Shown here in pieces: positions 1 to 7,792 of a stretch of 64,000 nucleotides of DNA. The notes below the pieces were generated by a model. That model was not told the origin of the DNA, searched no databases, and worked only from the letters and a program-made list of their open reading frames with translations. The DNA lies in assembly GCA_016794985.1 (NCBI GenBank), contig JAEUIQ010000008.1, forward strand, positions 227,246 to 291,245, written 5' to 3'. Numbering within the stretch: position 1 is the first letter of the stretch; each line of letters starts with the position of its first letter. The position numbers and the translations under genes were made by a program. Source of the stretch: Planctomycetaceae bacterium (GTDB taxonomy: Bacteria > Planctomycetota > Planctomycetia > Pirellulales > Pirellulaceae).

Positions 1-1438
1 AACGTTTCTGGTCCTTCGGTCGTGGCCGATGCGGTCGCAGCTCCAAATGCCGCCACACGAGCGGTACACCCGACAAACGATTGACAGCGCCCACAATTTC
101 GTCCGTAGGTAGTTCCAACTGTCCAAGTCCCATCTTTACCAGCGGAAGAGGTTCTTTGGAATCTTGGTTAGTACCAGAGTTGGCACTGGGATCGCGCGAA
201 TCATCGCTCGCGCTATCCGAAGCGTTCGGTTCCGGGTCGTCGTACTCGCTGTATTCTTTCGTGGCAACGCCCGCTTCGAGTCGGTCCATTCGATCCGGGA
301 CGTATCGTTTTGCGGTGTTAAGAACATAATAGGCGTAGGTGTCCCCGGCGATTTGCTGCGCTGCTTGAACGATGTGAATGAGGTCTGGGGTCAGACGCCG
401 CTCCATAAGTGTCAAGTTGCGGATGTACTGCAAACATTGACGCAGCAAGAGCGGAGTAATCTTGCGAGCCGAAGTGCCAAGTCGTCTTTGGTAGACGGCT
501 CGGGCGGTTAGCAACAATCGCTTGACGCCATCAATGCTCAACTCCGAATCATCGCCCAGGGTCATGCGAGCGTGTTCGTAGAGCGCTGTTGTGAACGGGA
601 GTTCTCCGAACAAAAAGTACAAAGACCGCAAACGCACGCCATAGACTTTAGGAGTTTCGGTCCATTCATTCTGCGGTGGGTTGGGGTCCGGTTGAAAATA
701 GGCTTCGCGAATCCAGGGCCAGTCGTGAAAATCACAGACCAATAAAATGTTTTTGAAATCGATCGACAGTTGCCGCAATTGGTAGGCCATGTAACGAATG
801 CGCGCGATCCGTTGCGGGTTCGTGGGCCGTTCGATATGCGGCAACATCGCAGCAGCGAATCTTTCAATCGAGACCCGTTTCAAACAGTAGGGATCCGCCG
901 ACTGTTGTTGATACGCTTCGTAGCGATTCGTTTCCAAGTCAATAAAGAAACGGGGAATGTGTTCCCCGATCGCGGTGCGAATGGCCGCAATCGTGGGCTG
1001 GCAGGGGTCGATGGGCACGTAGCTCGCGTTGAGGTCCACTTCCCAATCGTCAGACTCCTCCGCGGGAAGGGCATCCTCCGGTTCGCCGGTTGGGTCTGCT
1101 GCATAGTCCGATTCGGCTGGCTCAAACAGCGGGTCGGCCTCCGATTTCCAGGGCTCTCCGCCTTCGTCGTCATGGTCATGTTCGTGGTCATGCGGCTCAT
1201 CCCATGCCGGAACATATTCATGAAAGGGTTGGATCACGACGGCAGGAGTTGGCAGATTCAACACCGCGTCTTCAACCGATTTTTGAAACGAGGCCGGTAA
1301 TGGAATCGCGACCGCATCGAAGTTGCCTTGCAACATCAAACGTCGTACTTCCCAAGCGAAGTCGCCACTACCATGGACGATGGGAAAGACGCTGACTCGC
1401 GGACCAATTTTCAACAAAGCGGGATGGTTCCAGGCCAT
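1..1438 (-). CDS. Large uncharacterised protein, 3' end beyond window (partial)
   Basis: An uninterrupted frame of 479 codons runs from the ATG at 1438 to the window edge, so the C-terminus is missing. Upstream of this ATG the frame meets a stop within 15 codons; a GTG 10 codons upstream is an alternative start. Function unknown. Residues about 17-34 (FPIVHGSGDFAWEVRRLM) followed by a predicted strand and a proline-rich turn resemble the opening of TraB/ChaN/DUF5682-type proteins, and a later strand (ILLVCDFHDWPW) could be the matching core strand; this is a weak fold-level guess. Residues about 78-95 are an acidic, His-rich linker (DHEHDHDDEGG). It is the third of three co-oriented genes (3377, 2649, 1438), probably one transcription unit. 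Confidence 0.75.
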   Translation of the reverse strand, partial: MAWNHPALLKIGPRVSVFPIVHGSGDFAWEVRRLMLQGNFDAVAIPLPASFQKSVEDAVLNLPTPAVVIQPFHEYVPAWDEPHDHEHDHDDEGGEPWKSEADPLFEPAESDYAADPTGEPEDALPAEESDDWEVDLNASYVPIDPCQPTIAAIRTAIGEHIPRFFIDLETNRYEAYQQQSADPYCLKRVSIERFAAAMLPHIERPTNPQRIARIRYMAYQLRQLSIDFKNILLVCDFHDWPWIREAYFQPDPNPPQNEWTETPKVYGVRLRSLYFLFGELPFTTALYEHARMTLGDDSELSIDGVKRLLLTARAVYQRRLGTSARKITPLLLRQCLQYIRNLTLMERRLTPDLIHIVQAAQQIAGDTYAYYVLNTAKRYVPDRMDRLEAGVATKEYSEYDDPEPNASDSASDDSRDPSANSGTNQDSKEPLPLVKMGLGQLELPTDEIVGAVNRLSGVPLVWRHLELRPHRPRPKDQKR

Positions 1439-1599
1439 TTTCGTCCGTTTCCGAGTTCGCGCTTGCACTCATTCTGGTCGCATTCCAACCGTAGGGCTGC
1501 TTTCGCAGTTGGGTTTGTCCGAGCGGGCAAGCGATTTGAGAGACCGAACCCAGCGGAACTCGTGACAACCACGCAATCGTAGTTCGACCCAGTACTAGT

Positions 1600-2649
1600 C
1601 TAGCTTTTCGATTCCGATTGAACAGTCGCGGTTTGCAGCAATTGGGCTGCTGCTTCGGGTGTCAACAAAGATTGCAAGGGGCGATAGGGGGCCCAGCCCA
1701 TGATGCGGCGTTTTTGTTCCGGGACTGGACCGCCGTCATGATGACAGATCGGACAGCATGCGACGGACGGTGTCACGGTCGCGCCACATTGATTGCAATG
1801 CGCCAACAGCCACCAATCCACTCCATCTGAAAATCCCGCTGGGATGTACTCTGTTTCCAAATTCAACCCAAGTTCGAGCGCCCGAGCCACCGCGGCACAG
1901 AACGGATGCCACCCCGTTAGGGATCGCCCGATTTCCCGTGCACCACACAAATCGGCTTGTTTAACGGCAGCGAGAAACACTTGCATCCTGCCGAGAGACC
2001 ACTTGACCATCGCACCTTTAGAAAACCAAATCGCTTGCCACAGTCCCATTGGCGAGGCCGAACCAGCGAACTGCCGCAACGGATCATGAGCAAACAAGTC
2101 TCGGGCGATCTCTTCGAGGAGGCGTTGATTGTTCGCCCCATTCAGTGGCGTCGAACCGAAACGCGACAAGGGCTTGGATTCGTGGCAAAGCGAGCGAGTT
2201 TGCACGCTCAAATCATGCAAATTGCCCAACACAAGCACTTGGCAACATCCGCCAAGCGACATCGAGACTGATTCGACGTTGGTTGTAAGTCGCGGAATAT
2301 TCGCGGGACACTTGCCGCAGGCTTCCTTCACGGTGGCAACCCCTCCAAATCCCTGCGTCGCTTCCACGATTGAAAAGGCCAACGCTTGCTCTCGTAGATT
2401 GCCGGGGACTCGTAAATCGTCCGACCGCAGCACAGCCCAATCTTCGAAAATGTTTCCGGCAGCAGCGGCTTCGCTGAAAGCCTCCAACGGCTTCAAGCAT
2501 TGTTGGACTGCGATTGGAGAGCGCGGCGTGCGGTACGAATTGGCAAAGTGGGTCAAGGGAACGCACGACTGCACGAGACGCCACACGACCATGGCGGGAG
2601 TGTGGCCCAGCCAACGACATCGATAGCTGCTACTTTGGGCGTTGGACAT
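1600..2649 (-). CDS. Uncharacterised protein with C-terminal zinc ribbon
   Basis: 349 residues, no signal peptide, so probably cytoplasmic. The only recognisable element is a zinc-ribbon near residues 284-303 (CNQCG then CPIC, a CxxC...CxxC pair). The central part is rich in Cys, Gly and Leu (SMSLGGCCQVLVLGNL) and does not match a family I know. It lies 47 bp after the lipoprotein gene at 2697-3377 and 161 bp before the large gene at 1438, all on the minus strand, which suggests a small planctomycete-type operon. The start is the ATG at 2649; no convincing Shine-Dalgarno is visible. Confidence 0.75.
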   Translation of the reverse strand: MSNAQSSSYRCRWLGHTPAMVVWRLVQSCVPLTHFANSYRTPRSPIAVQQCLKPLEAFSEAAAAGNIFEDWAVLRSDDLRVPGNLREQALAFSIVEATQGFGGVATVKEACGKCPANIPRLTTNVESVSMSLGGCCQVLVLGNLHDLSVQTRSLCHESKPLSRFGSTPLNGANNQRLLEEIARDLFAHDPLRQFAGSASPMGLWQAIWFSKGAMVKWSLGRMQVFLAAVKQADLCGAREIGRSLTGWHPFCAAVARALELGLNLETEYIPAGFSDGVDWWLLAHCNQCGATVTPSVACCPICHHDGGPVPEQKRRIMGWAPYRPLQSLLTPEAAAQLLQTATVQSESKS

Positions 2650-2696
2650 TGGTTTCGATGTGGCCCGTTAAACGGTGCGATGGGTCGCTGGGACTT

Positions 2697-3377
2697 CTAG
2701 CCCTTTTGGAGTCGCTGTTGGATATTGCGCAACATCTTTTGCTCCAATTCGATATCGCGTCCAATTGAAAACCAATTCAACTTGGAGTCATCTTGAAACG
2801 GTGCGGCCGAGTTCTGAAGCGAGTCCATCGCTTGATCGTGTCGCGGCAATCCGCTGGTGACCACCGAATGATCTGGGGGATGGCGATCTTCCAGTTCTTT
2901 GTAAACCTTGACATCGATCAAGTAACCTTGGCCGTTGGGAATCACGCGAACCTTAGCCCACCGCCGAATCGTCTGCAGGGTTCCCAATCGCCGCTCTTCC
3001 AAAGTCGCGGCATCACGGCGCCAGGGCTCGAAAACAGTCGCGCCGATCTTGGGTTGTGTTTCGATCCAGCCTTCCATCAGCACATTGTCGGTCAGAGCGA
3101 TTCGTTGTTCCCGACGGATCTGAAAATAGTCGTCGACTTCATCAGAGACTTGATCCATGGCAAAATCCCGGTCACAGGCGGGGGCATACAAGGGATTGGC
3201 CAACTCCGGATATTGACTGGCGTTTTTCTCTTCTTGTCGCAAACTCCATAACTTGCATCCGCCGCCGGCAGCAAGCATTAAACATACAAAAAGGAGCCCC
3301 CCCAACCAGCGAAATCCTGGCGTCAAATCGCGAAACCAGATTCTATCAGCGAATTTACTAACCGATCGAATTACCAC
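2697..3377 (-). CDS. Putative lipoprotein, function unknown
   Basis: 226 residues. A long basic n-region is followed by a hydrophobic stretch and a lipobox-like end (LMLAAGGGC, Cys about residue 41), which predicts lipidation and an envelope location. The mature part is acidic/mixed and contains no motif I recognise; residues about 115-165 (KIGATVFEPWRRDAATLEER and following) have an alternating strand pattern. The C-terminus is a charged helix (IELEQKMLRNIQQRLQKG). It heads the three-gene minus-strand group that continues to the window's left edge. A shorter start is possible, but the signal peptide needs at least the residues from about 20 onward. Confidence 0.7.
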   Translation of the reverse strand: MVIRSVSKFADRIWFRDLTPGFRWLGGLLFVCLMLAAGGGCKLWSLRQEEKNASQYPELANPLYAPACDRDFAMDQVSDEVDDYFQIRREQRIALTDNVLMEGWIETQPKIGATVFEPWRRDAATLEERRLGTLQTIRRWAKVRVIPNGQGYLIDVKVYKELEDRHPPDHSVVTSGLPRHDQAMDSLQNSAAPFQDDSKLNWFSIGRDIELEQKMLRNIQQRLQKG

Positions 3378-3847
3378 TTGAGAGCCTCAACGTCATTTGC
3401 GGGGGCCGCCCTAAACCAAAAAACAAGAGCCTTTCAAGCCACGTCAGGCCGGGAATAATCCCAATTGGTGGCGGGCGCCCATCCACCGAGGTTGTTTCGG
3501 GCCCATTTAAGCCATTTTCGGACTTGAGAAACTGGTCACGACATCGCCGCCGCTCTCTGATAGCAGTTCTTGGGATTCCGCTCAAGACAGATTGCACATC
3601 GAATTCGGGAGAGGGCGTAAGCGGGATTGGGCTTTTTGCAGAGGAGTCTGCAGTAGAGCGAGCTCGCAAGAGTTCACGCCACCACTGGCTTCACGCCACC
3701 ATTGGCTTCACGCCAATGGGGCGCTGACTGGCAGCTACCGGCCAGCAACAGAACAAGCTCTGAGGGTATTGGGCCGTAGGACCGACTTTGCTTCAGACAT
3801 GTCCGCAAGTAGGCCGAGCGGGATTCATCTTGGGTACGGAGCCGCCA
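3378..3847. other. Intergenic, palindromic repeat copy and no gene
   Basis: No convincing gene. The right part holds BIME-like palindromes (copy at 3699) and the first copy of a dispersed segment beginning GCCGTAGGACCGACTTTGC near 3774, which recurs at about 3909, about 4271 in altered form, and 6726. Confidence 0.55.
3699..3739. repeat. BIME-like double palindrome, copy A
   Basis: CCATTGGC-ttca-CGCCAATGG forms a 7-8 bp hairpin. It is followed by a second, slightly damaged GCTGACTGGCAGC half. The same two-hairpin unit recurs at 3848 and 6661. Confidence 0.6.
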
Positions 3848-4293
3848 CCATTGGCTTTACGCCAATGGAGCGCTGACTGGTCAGCTACAGAACTTGATCC
3901 AAAGTATTATAAAGGCCGTAGGACCGACTTTGCTTCAGACACGTCCGAGTTTCATCTTGGGTACGGACCGACCTGACTTGCGAGCGTGAACCGTTGCGGT
4001 CTCGGTGGGAGTTTGTTTGCTAAACAAGCCTGTCTCTCGCCCGCGTCTCCGGCGATGGTCGTCTTGCCTTAATGGTAAATCCTTGGCCCAACCGAGACGA
4101 GCTCGGTTGCGGCCTTCCCGCTGCTGACTTCTGCTTTTTACTTTGGGCTGCAGTCTCGTCTCTAGTCGTAATGCTCGGGCCAACATCACTTTGCATTGCA
4201 TTGGTTGACAAGGCCCGCCCGATTTACACGGCGGTTTGTTACGCTTCACGCTACATGTGACGACTCGGGTCAGGAAGGCCGCAGAACCGACTC
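3848..4293 (+). repeat. Long direct repeat, left copy (~450 bp)
   Basis: Starts with the double palindrome (CCATTGGC/GCCAATGG then GCTGAC-TG-GTCAGC) and continues through shared landmarks: the GCCGTAGGACCGAC segment, TTGGGTACGGACCG, AACCGTTGCGGTCTCGG, AACAAGCCTGTCTCTCG, AATCCTTGGCCCAACCG, GCCTTCCCGCTGCTGA, AATGCTCGGGCCAACAT, TTTGCATTG and CGCTACATG. All recur in order at 6661-7121 with point changes and small indels. It carries no open gene in either copy. It lies just upstream of the RHS tip gene, with the second copy just downstream of the companion gene. Confidence 0.8.
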
Positions 4294-4547
4294 TGCTTCC
4301 GACACGCCCGCAAGCAGGCCGATCGCACGTCCCTAACGGGACGGCTCATCTCGTCAGTCGTTTCTCAGCCGCCACATTCTCAAGAATTCCAGTTCTCTGT
4401 CGGTTTCGACCCGGTCCTTACTCACCCACCCAATGCGTGAACTAATCCCAGTCCTTTGCAGCGGATTTCGCTTGCTGCTGTCCTACGTGCTCGAATAGAA
4501 TAACGCTGAGTTCCATTCAAGGCAGCCAATGCATCGAGGGCGTCATC
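4294..4547. other. Repeat-derived spacer upstream of RHS tip
   Basis: Begins with another diverged copy of the CTTC(A/C)GACACGTCCGCAAGTAGGCCGA segment. The rest shows no gene, no recognisable RHS coding sequence and no clear promoter. The missing upstream part of the RHS gene is not in this spacer. Confidence 0.5.
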
Positions 4548-5624
4548 GTGTTCGCCGATCCCCTGCACTTATCGCCACATCAAAGAACCCCATCACCGCC
4601 ACCGCTCTCTTCGTCGTGTTCCTTTTCTCGCCGTTCGAAACGTGAAACCACAGATCCGTGCAACCATCGCAACCAACAATACTCCATCATCGGCCTCACC
4701 AACGCCGCTGGAACGCTGGTCGAGCGTTATAGTTACAGCGCTTACGGCACCATAGGCACCTACGCCGCCAACGGCACGGTTCGTACAAGCAGCACTTACG
4801 CCAACCGCTACACGTACACAGGCCGCGAGTACGACCCAGACCTCAACCTCTACTACTTCCGCGCCCGCTGGTACGACCCCGCAACGGGTGGGTTCATCTC
4901 AAGAGATCCATTGGGGTACGTGGATGGGATGAGTTTGTATGGAGGGTATTTTGGTTTGGAAGATGTCGACCCGAGCGGGCTGATTCTAAGAACTCAAGAA
5001 AAGGTGGAACCGAAATCTTCACGTGTAATGGATGGCTGGCTAAAATCCGTCGATCTCTGTCGAGCCGCTCGTGCCCTAAAGATAAAGCAAGACAACGAGC
5101 CTGACCCTCCCCCGATTTGCAAGATTTGCGAGTCAAACTGCCAGACCCAAGTGGCCAAAGCGAAACAGCACCAGCGTGTGAGAGATATATTGGATCAATT
5201 TGGTCCAACAACGTGCACGGAACCAAAAATTTCATGCATTACTTGTAAAGAAGGGTGGGGAGGTCAATATTGGCCCCACGATAAAGAAGTGACCATATGT
5301 TGGAACGCCTATTGTGCCGACGATACGATTGATGGACTTGTCACTTTATTAGCACACGAACTGACGCATGCTCTTCAAGATTGCACCAAACCGTTGATTG
5401 GGCGGGATTGCAAATACGATCTACAAGCAGAATTGGAAGCTTACTATTGCGGGAAGCAATGCAACGACTTCGATTCGTGCCTGCAACGCGCAATCGAAAG
5501 TGCATGTACACAAAAGTGTTACCCGAACGATCTGAACCTGTTATACGGAGAACTCAAAGTTTGGTTCGAGCTTCGGACTACGCTCGGGGAGTTCTGCCAT
5601 TTCCCGCGTCCACAATTTCCTTAA
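4548..5624 (+). CDS. Orphan RHS-core C-terminal tip fused to Cys-rich HExxH metallopeptidase domain
   Basis: 358 codons from a GTG; residues 1-42 look non-homologous, so the true start is doubtful and the gene is probably a 5'-truncated RHS end. Residues 43-145 are the end of an RHS-repeat-associated core (VERYSYSAYGT, YTGREYDPDLNLYYFRARWYD, RDPLGYVDG.SLYGGY, DPSG). Everything after DPSG is the variable tip. The tip is Cys-rich and has HELTH at 270-274, with acidic candidates E295/E297 as third zinc ligand and Cys at 279, 288, 301 and 305. The HExxHA..DC...C layout recalls peptidase family M76 (Atp23); that is inference. In polymorphic toxin systems such tips are effectors delivered or released from the RHS shell. 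Here the thousand-plus residue shell is absent. The next gene starts 20 bp downstream. Confidence 0.7.
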   Translation: MFADPLHLSPHQRTPSPPPLSSSCSFSRRSKRETTDPCNHRNQQYSIIGLTNAAGTLVERYSYSAYGTIGTYAANGTVRTSSTYANRYTYTGREYDPDLNLYYFRARWYDPATGGFISRDPLGYVDGMSLYGGYFGLEDVDPSGLILRTQEKVEPKSSRVMDGWLKSVDLCRAARALKIKQDNEPDPPPICKICESNCQTQVAKAKQHQRVRDILDQFGPTTCTEPKISCITCKEGWGGQYWPHDKEVTICWNAYCADDTIDGLVTLLAHELTHALQDCTKPLIGRDCKYDLQAELEAYYCGKQCNDFDSCLQRAIESACTQKCYPNDLNLLYGELKVWFELRTTLGEFCHFPRPQFP

Positions 5625-5644
5625 CGATGGTGCTGAGCTAAAAA

Positions 5645-6322
5645 ATGCCTCTCTTGGATCTCCGAGCTATACTGGCTTTGGTGACATTGCTTCTCGCGGG
5701 AATTCTCGCAAGCTATGTGTACCTTGATAGCTATTCTCAGTCGGTTACGGATCGTTGTGATCCGATTGTTTATCAAAACGTATCGCCTGTTCCATTGCAT
5801 CTTACCCCTAAATCGTCACAGTGCTTGTTTGAATCATTGCTTGCCCTTTCAGATTTCGGGGACGACGTTAGTGTAACAAATGTCGAAATGATTGCATGGG
5901 CAATTAGCGTGGAACGACACAACAGTGGGTCGACGTTTATTCCAAAAGTGTATGATGAAATACTGCTGCATGTAAGCGTGAATGACGACGGCTTGAATCG
6001 CGGGTACTTAATGACGTTTATACGCATTCGAGAAGTGGAACTTGCACCTGAATCTTTCACTAAGTGGGGACGAAATGGCGATAACTGGCGTCGAGAAATG
6101 GCGGGGCCGTTGACAGAGAGAGAGTTGAGCTCGTTCGTTTATGAATCCACGTTTGGACCAATGGACTTTTCCGATTTTTCTCCAACTGTTGCGGTACGTA
6201 CATACGGCCAGTTTTCTGAGGAAACGACGAGGCTGCTCAAGAACGGACTCGCCGAAACCGAACGTCAAGCACGGCGTGACGCTTGGATGCGGCAAAATGC
6301 GAGTCGCGCAGAAAAACTGTAG
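5645..6322 (+). CDS. Membrane-anchored unknown protein, candidate immunity partner of the RHS tip
   Basis: 225 residues with an N-terminal hydrophobic helix (about 8-30, LVTLLLAGILASYVYLD) and no cleavage signal, so probably a single-pass protein with a periplasmic body. The body is mostly strands with a basic helical C-terminus (ETERQARRDAWMRQNASRAEKL region). No family recognised. Position is the argument: it begins 20 bp after the RHS tip stop, same strand, inside the same repeat-bounded segment, as immunity genes do. The pair looks AT-richer than neighbouring genes, consistent with transfer; this was judged by eye. Alternative: an unrelated passenger gene. Confidence 0.6.
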   Translation: MPLLDLRAILALVTLLLAGILASYVYLDSYSQSVTDRCDPIVYQNVSPVPLHLTPKSSQCLFESLLALSDFGDDVSVTNVEMIAWAISVERHNSGSTFIPKVYDEILLHVSVNDDGLNRGYLMTFIRIREVELAPESFTKWGRNGDNWRREMAGPLTERELSSFVYESTFGPMDFSDFSPTVAVRTYGQFSEETTRLLKNGLAETERQARRDAWMRQNASRAEKL

Positions 6323-6660
6323 TTAAACCGTAAAAGAACCATGAGTAAGCCTGATTTGGATAAATAGGTATGGAGCTGCCGCTAGGCTGTCTTGATTGGC
6401 ATGGGGTTCGCTAACCGAAAGATGGGCCAATTCTTGAGCTTTGATTTAATGATTGATTTGAATGTCGGTGCGCTTGAGTGCCGATGTCGCGGGTGAATCA
6501 GGCAATGAAATTGATTTGGCGTTGCTGAACTTGAATTGGTTGCAGACCGATAGCAAGGCAGGCGGTTTCGATCGCTGCGGAAAGTTGCATCTTGTCCGTC
6601 GCTTCAGGTGCGACAGTTTGGTTAGGTTATATTCCTCGATGTCGTCTTCCGATTCCGCGA
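6323..6660. other. Intergenic, nothing recognised
   Basis: About 340 bp between the candidate immunity gene and the right direct repeat. Short open frames exist but none has a plausible start signal or recognisable product. Confidence 0.5.
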
Positions 6661-7121
6661 CCATTGGCTTTACGCCAATGGAGCGCTGACTGGTCAGCTA
6701 TACAGAACTTGTTCCAAGGGTTTGAAGGCCGTAAGTCCGACGCTGCTTCAGACACGTCCGCAAGTAGGCCGATCGAGTTTAATCTTGGGTACGGACCGGC
6801 TGGACTTGCGAGCGCGAACCGTTGCGGTCTCGGCGAGTTTCGTTTGCAAAACAAGCCTGTCTCTCGACCGCTTCTCCTGTGGGTGCTGTGTTAACTTAGT
6901 GGTGAATCCTTGGCCCAACCGTGACGAGCTCGGTTGGGGCCTTCCCGCTGCTGATTTTTGTTGTTTGCTTGCGTCTGCCGTCGTGTCTCTCATAGTAATG
7001 CTCGGGCCAACATTACTTTGCATTGAACTGGCAGCCGAGTCCCGCCCAACTTACTCGGCGGTCTGTTAGGTTTCACGCTACATGCGACGACTCGCGTTAG
7101 GAAGGGTCGCAGGACCTGCTC
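6661..7121 (+). repeat. Long direct repeat, right copy (~460 bp), with double palindrome
   Basis: Second copy of the element at 3848-4293, same orientation, again opening with CCATTGGC..GCCAATGG and GCTGACTGGTCAGC (6661-6700). The homology fades shortly after CGACTCG near 7086-7121. The copy ends about 40 bp before the osmC-family start codon. Confidence 0.8.
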
Positions 7122-7162
7122 CTTAACACTGGCTTAGCGCGCCGTTAGACTGGTCTCTGCCA

Positions 7163-7717
7163 ATGTCCAAAGAAAACTTCCCTTCCCAGGATTCCGTCGT
7201 GCAAACCACCAGCGAAATCAAACAGGCCCAACTCGCGCTGAAGACAACCTACCAACAGAATCCCGACTTGGCCCTGGGGCAATTGCGGGCTCGAGTCATC
7301 GTGAAGCCACAGAATCTTTCGTGTGAAGTGGTCGAACCGGCTGGACTGAATCCTGTGGGCATGCACCGCATGGGTGGCGGCGACGGGAGTTGGGTCTGTC
7401 CGGTCGAACTTATGTTGGCGGGATTGGCCGGCTGTGCGGGTGTGACTTTGGGAGCCGTGGCCGATTCGATGAAAATCGAACTACGCTCGGCGGCGATTAC
7501 CGCAGTGGGCGATCTTGATTTTTGCGGAACCTTGGCAGTCAATCGTCAAGCTCCGGTTGGACTGACCAAGATTACACTTCGCTTCGAATTGGAGACAGAT
7601 GCACCCAGCGAATCGGTGCAGAAGCTCATCCAGTTGACCGAGCGATACTGTGTGGTTTATCGAACTCTTCAGCAGGCACCGGAGCTGGTCACGGAGACGC
7701 ATGTCCGCACAAGTTAA
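7163..7717 (+). CDS. OsmC/Ohr-family protein
   Basis: 184 residues, cytoplasmic. OsmC-like proteins reduce organic hydroperoxides with two redox cysteines. Both are visible: C91 in LMLAGLAGCAGVTLG, at the start of the long central helix, and C163 in LTERYCVVYRTL. The strand-helix arrangement and length fit the family. The N-terminal ~40 residues are longer than in minimal OsmC proteins. The gene stands alone, just right of the repeat island and convergent with the sulfatase gene; 75 bp separate the two stops. Substrate preference (OsmC, Ohr or the YhfA-like subgroup) cannot be told from sequence by eye. Confidence 0.85.
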   Translation: MSKENFPSQDSVVQTTSEIKQAQLALKTTYQQNPDLALGQLRARVIVKPQNLSCEVVEPAGLNPVGMHRMGGGDGSWVCPVELMLAGLAGCAGVTLGAVADSMKIELRSAAITAVGDLDFCGTLAVNRQAPVGLTKITLRFELETDAPSESVQKLIQLTERYCVVYRTLQQAPELVTETHVRTS

Positions 7718-7792
7718 GAGTAGAAGGTTCGAGTTTAGTTCGTGCGCCCTCGACAATCCTTCGATAATGAAGTTGTTGATCGCAAAAAGAAC

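Noticed and set aside
3358..3669. 103-codon minus frame upstream of the lipoprotein gene
   Set aside because: Overlaps the lipoprotein start, Pro/Arg-rich, no recognisable product, poor start.
4548..4673. First 42 codons as a genuine N-terminus of the RHS protein
   Set aside because: Pro/Ser/Arg-rich sequence with no similarity to RHS repeats; more likely read-in from non-coding DNA, so the start is left uncertain.
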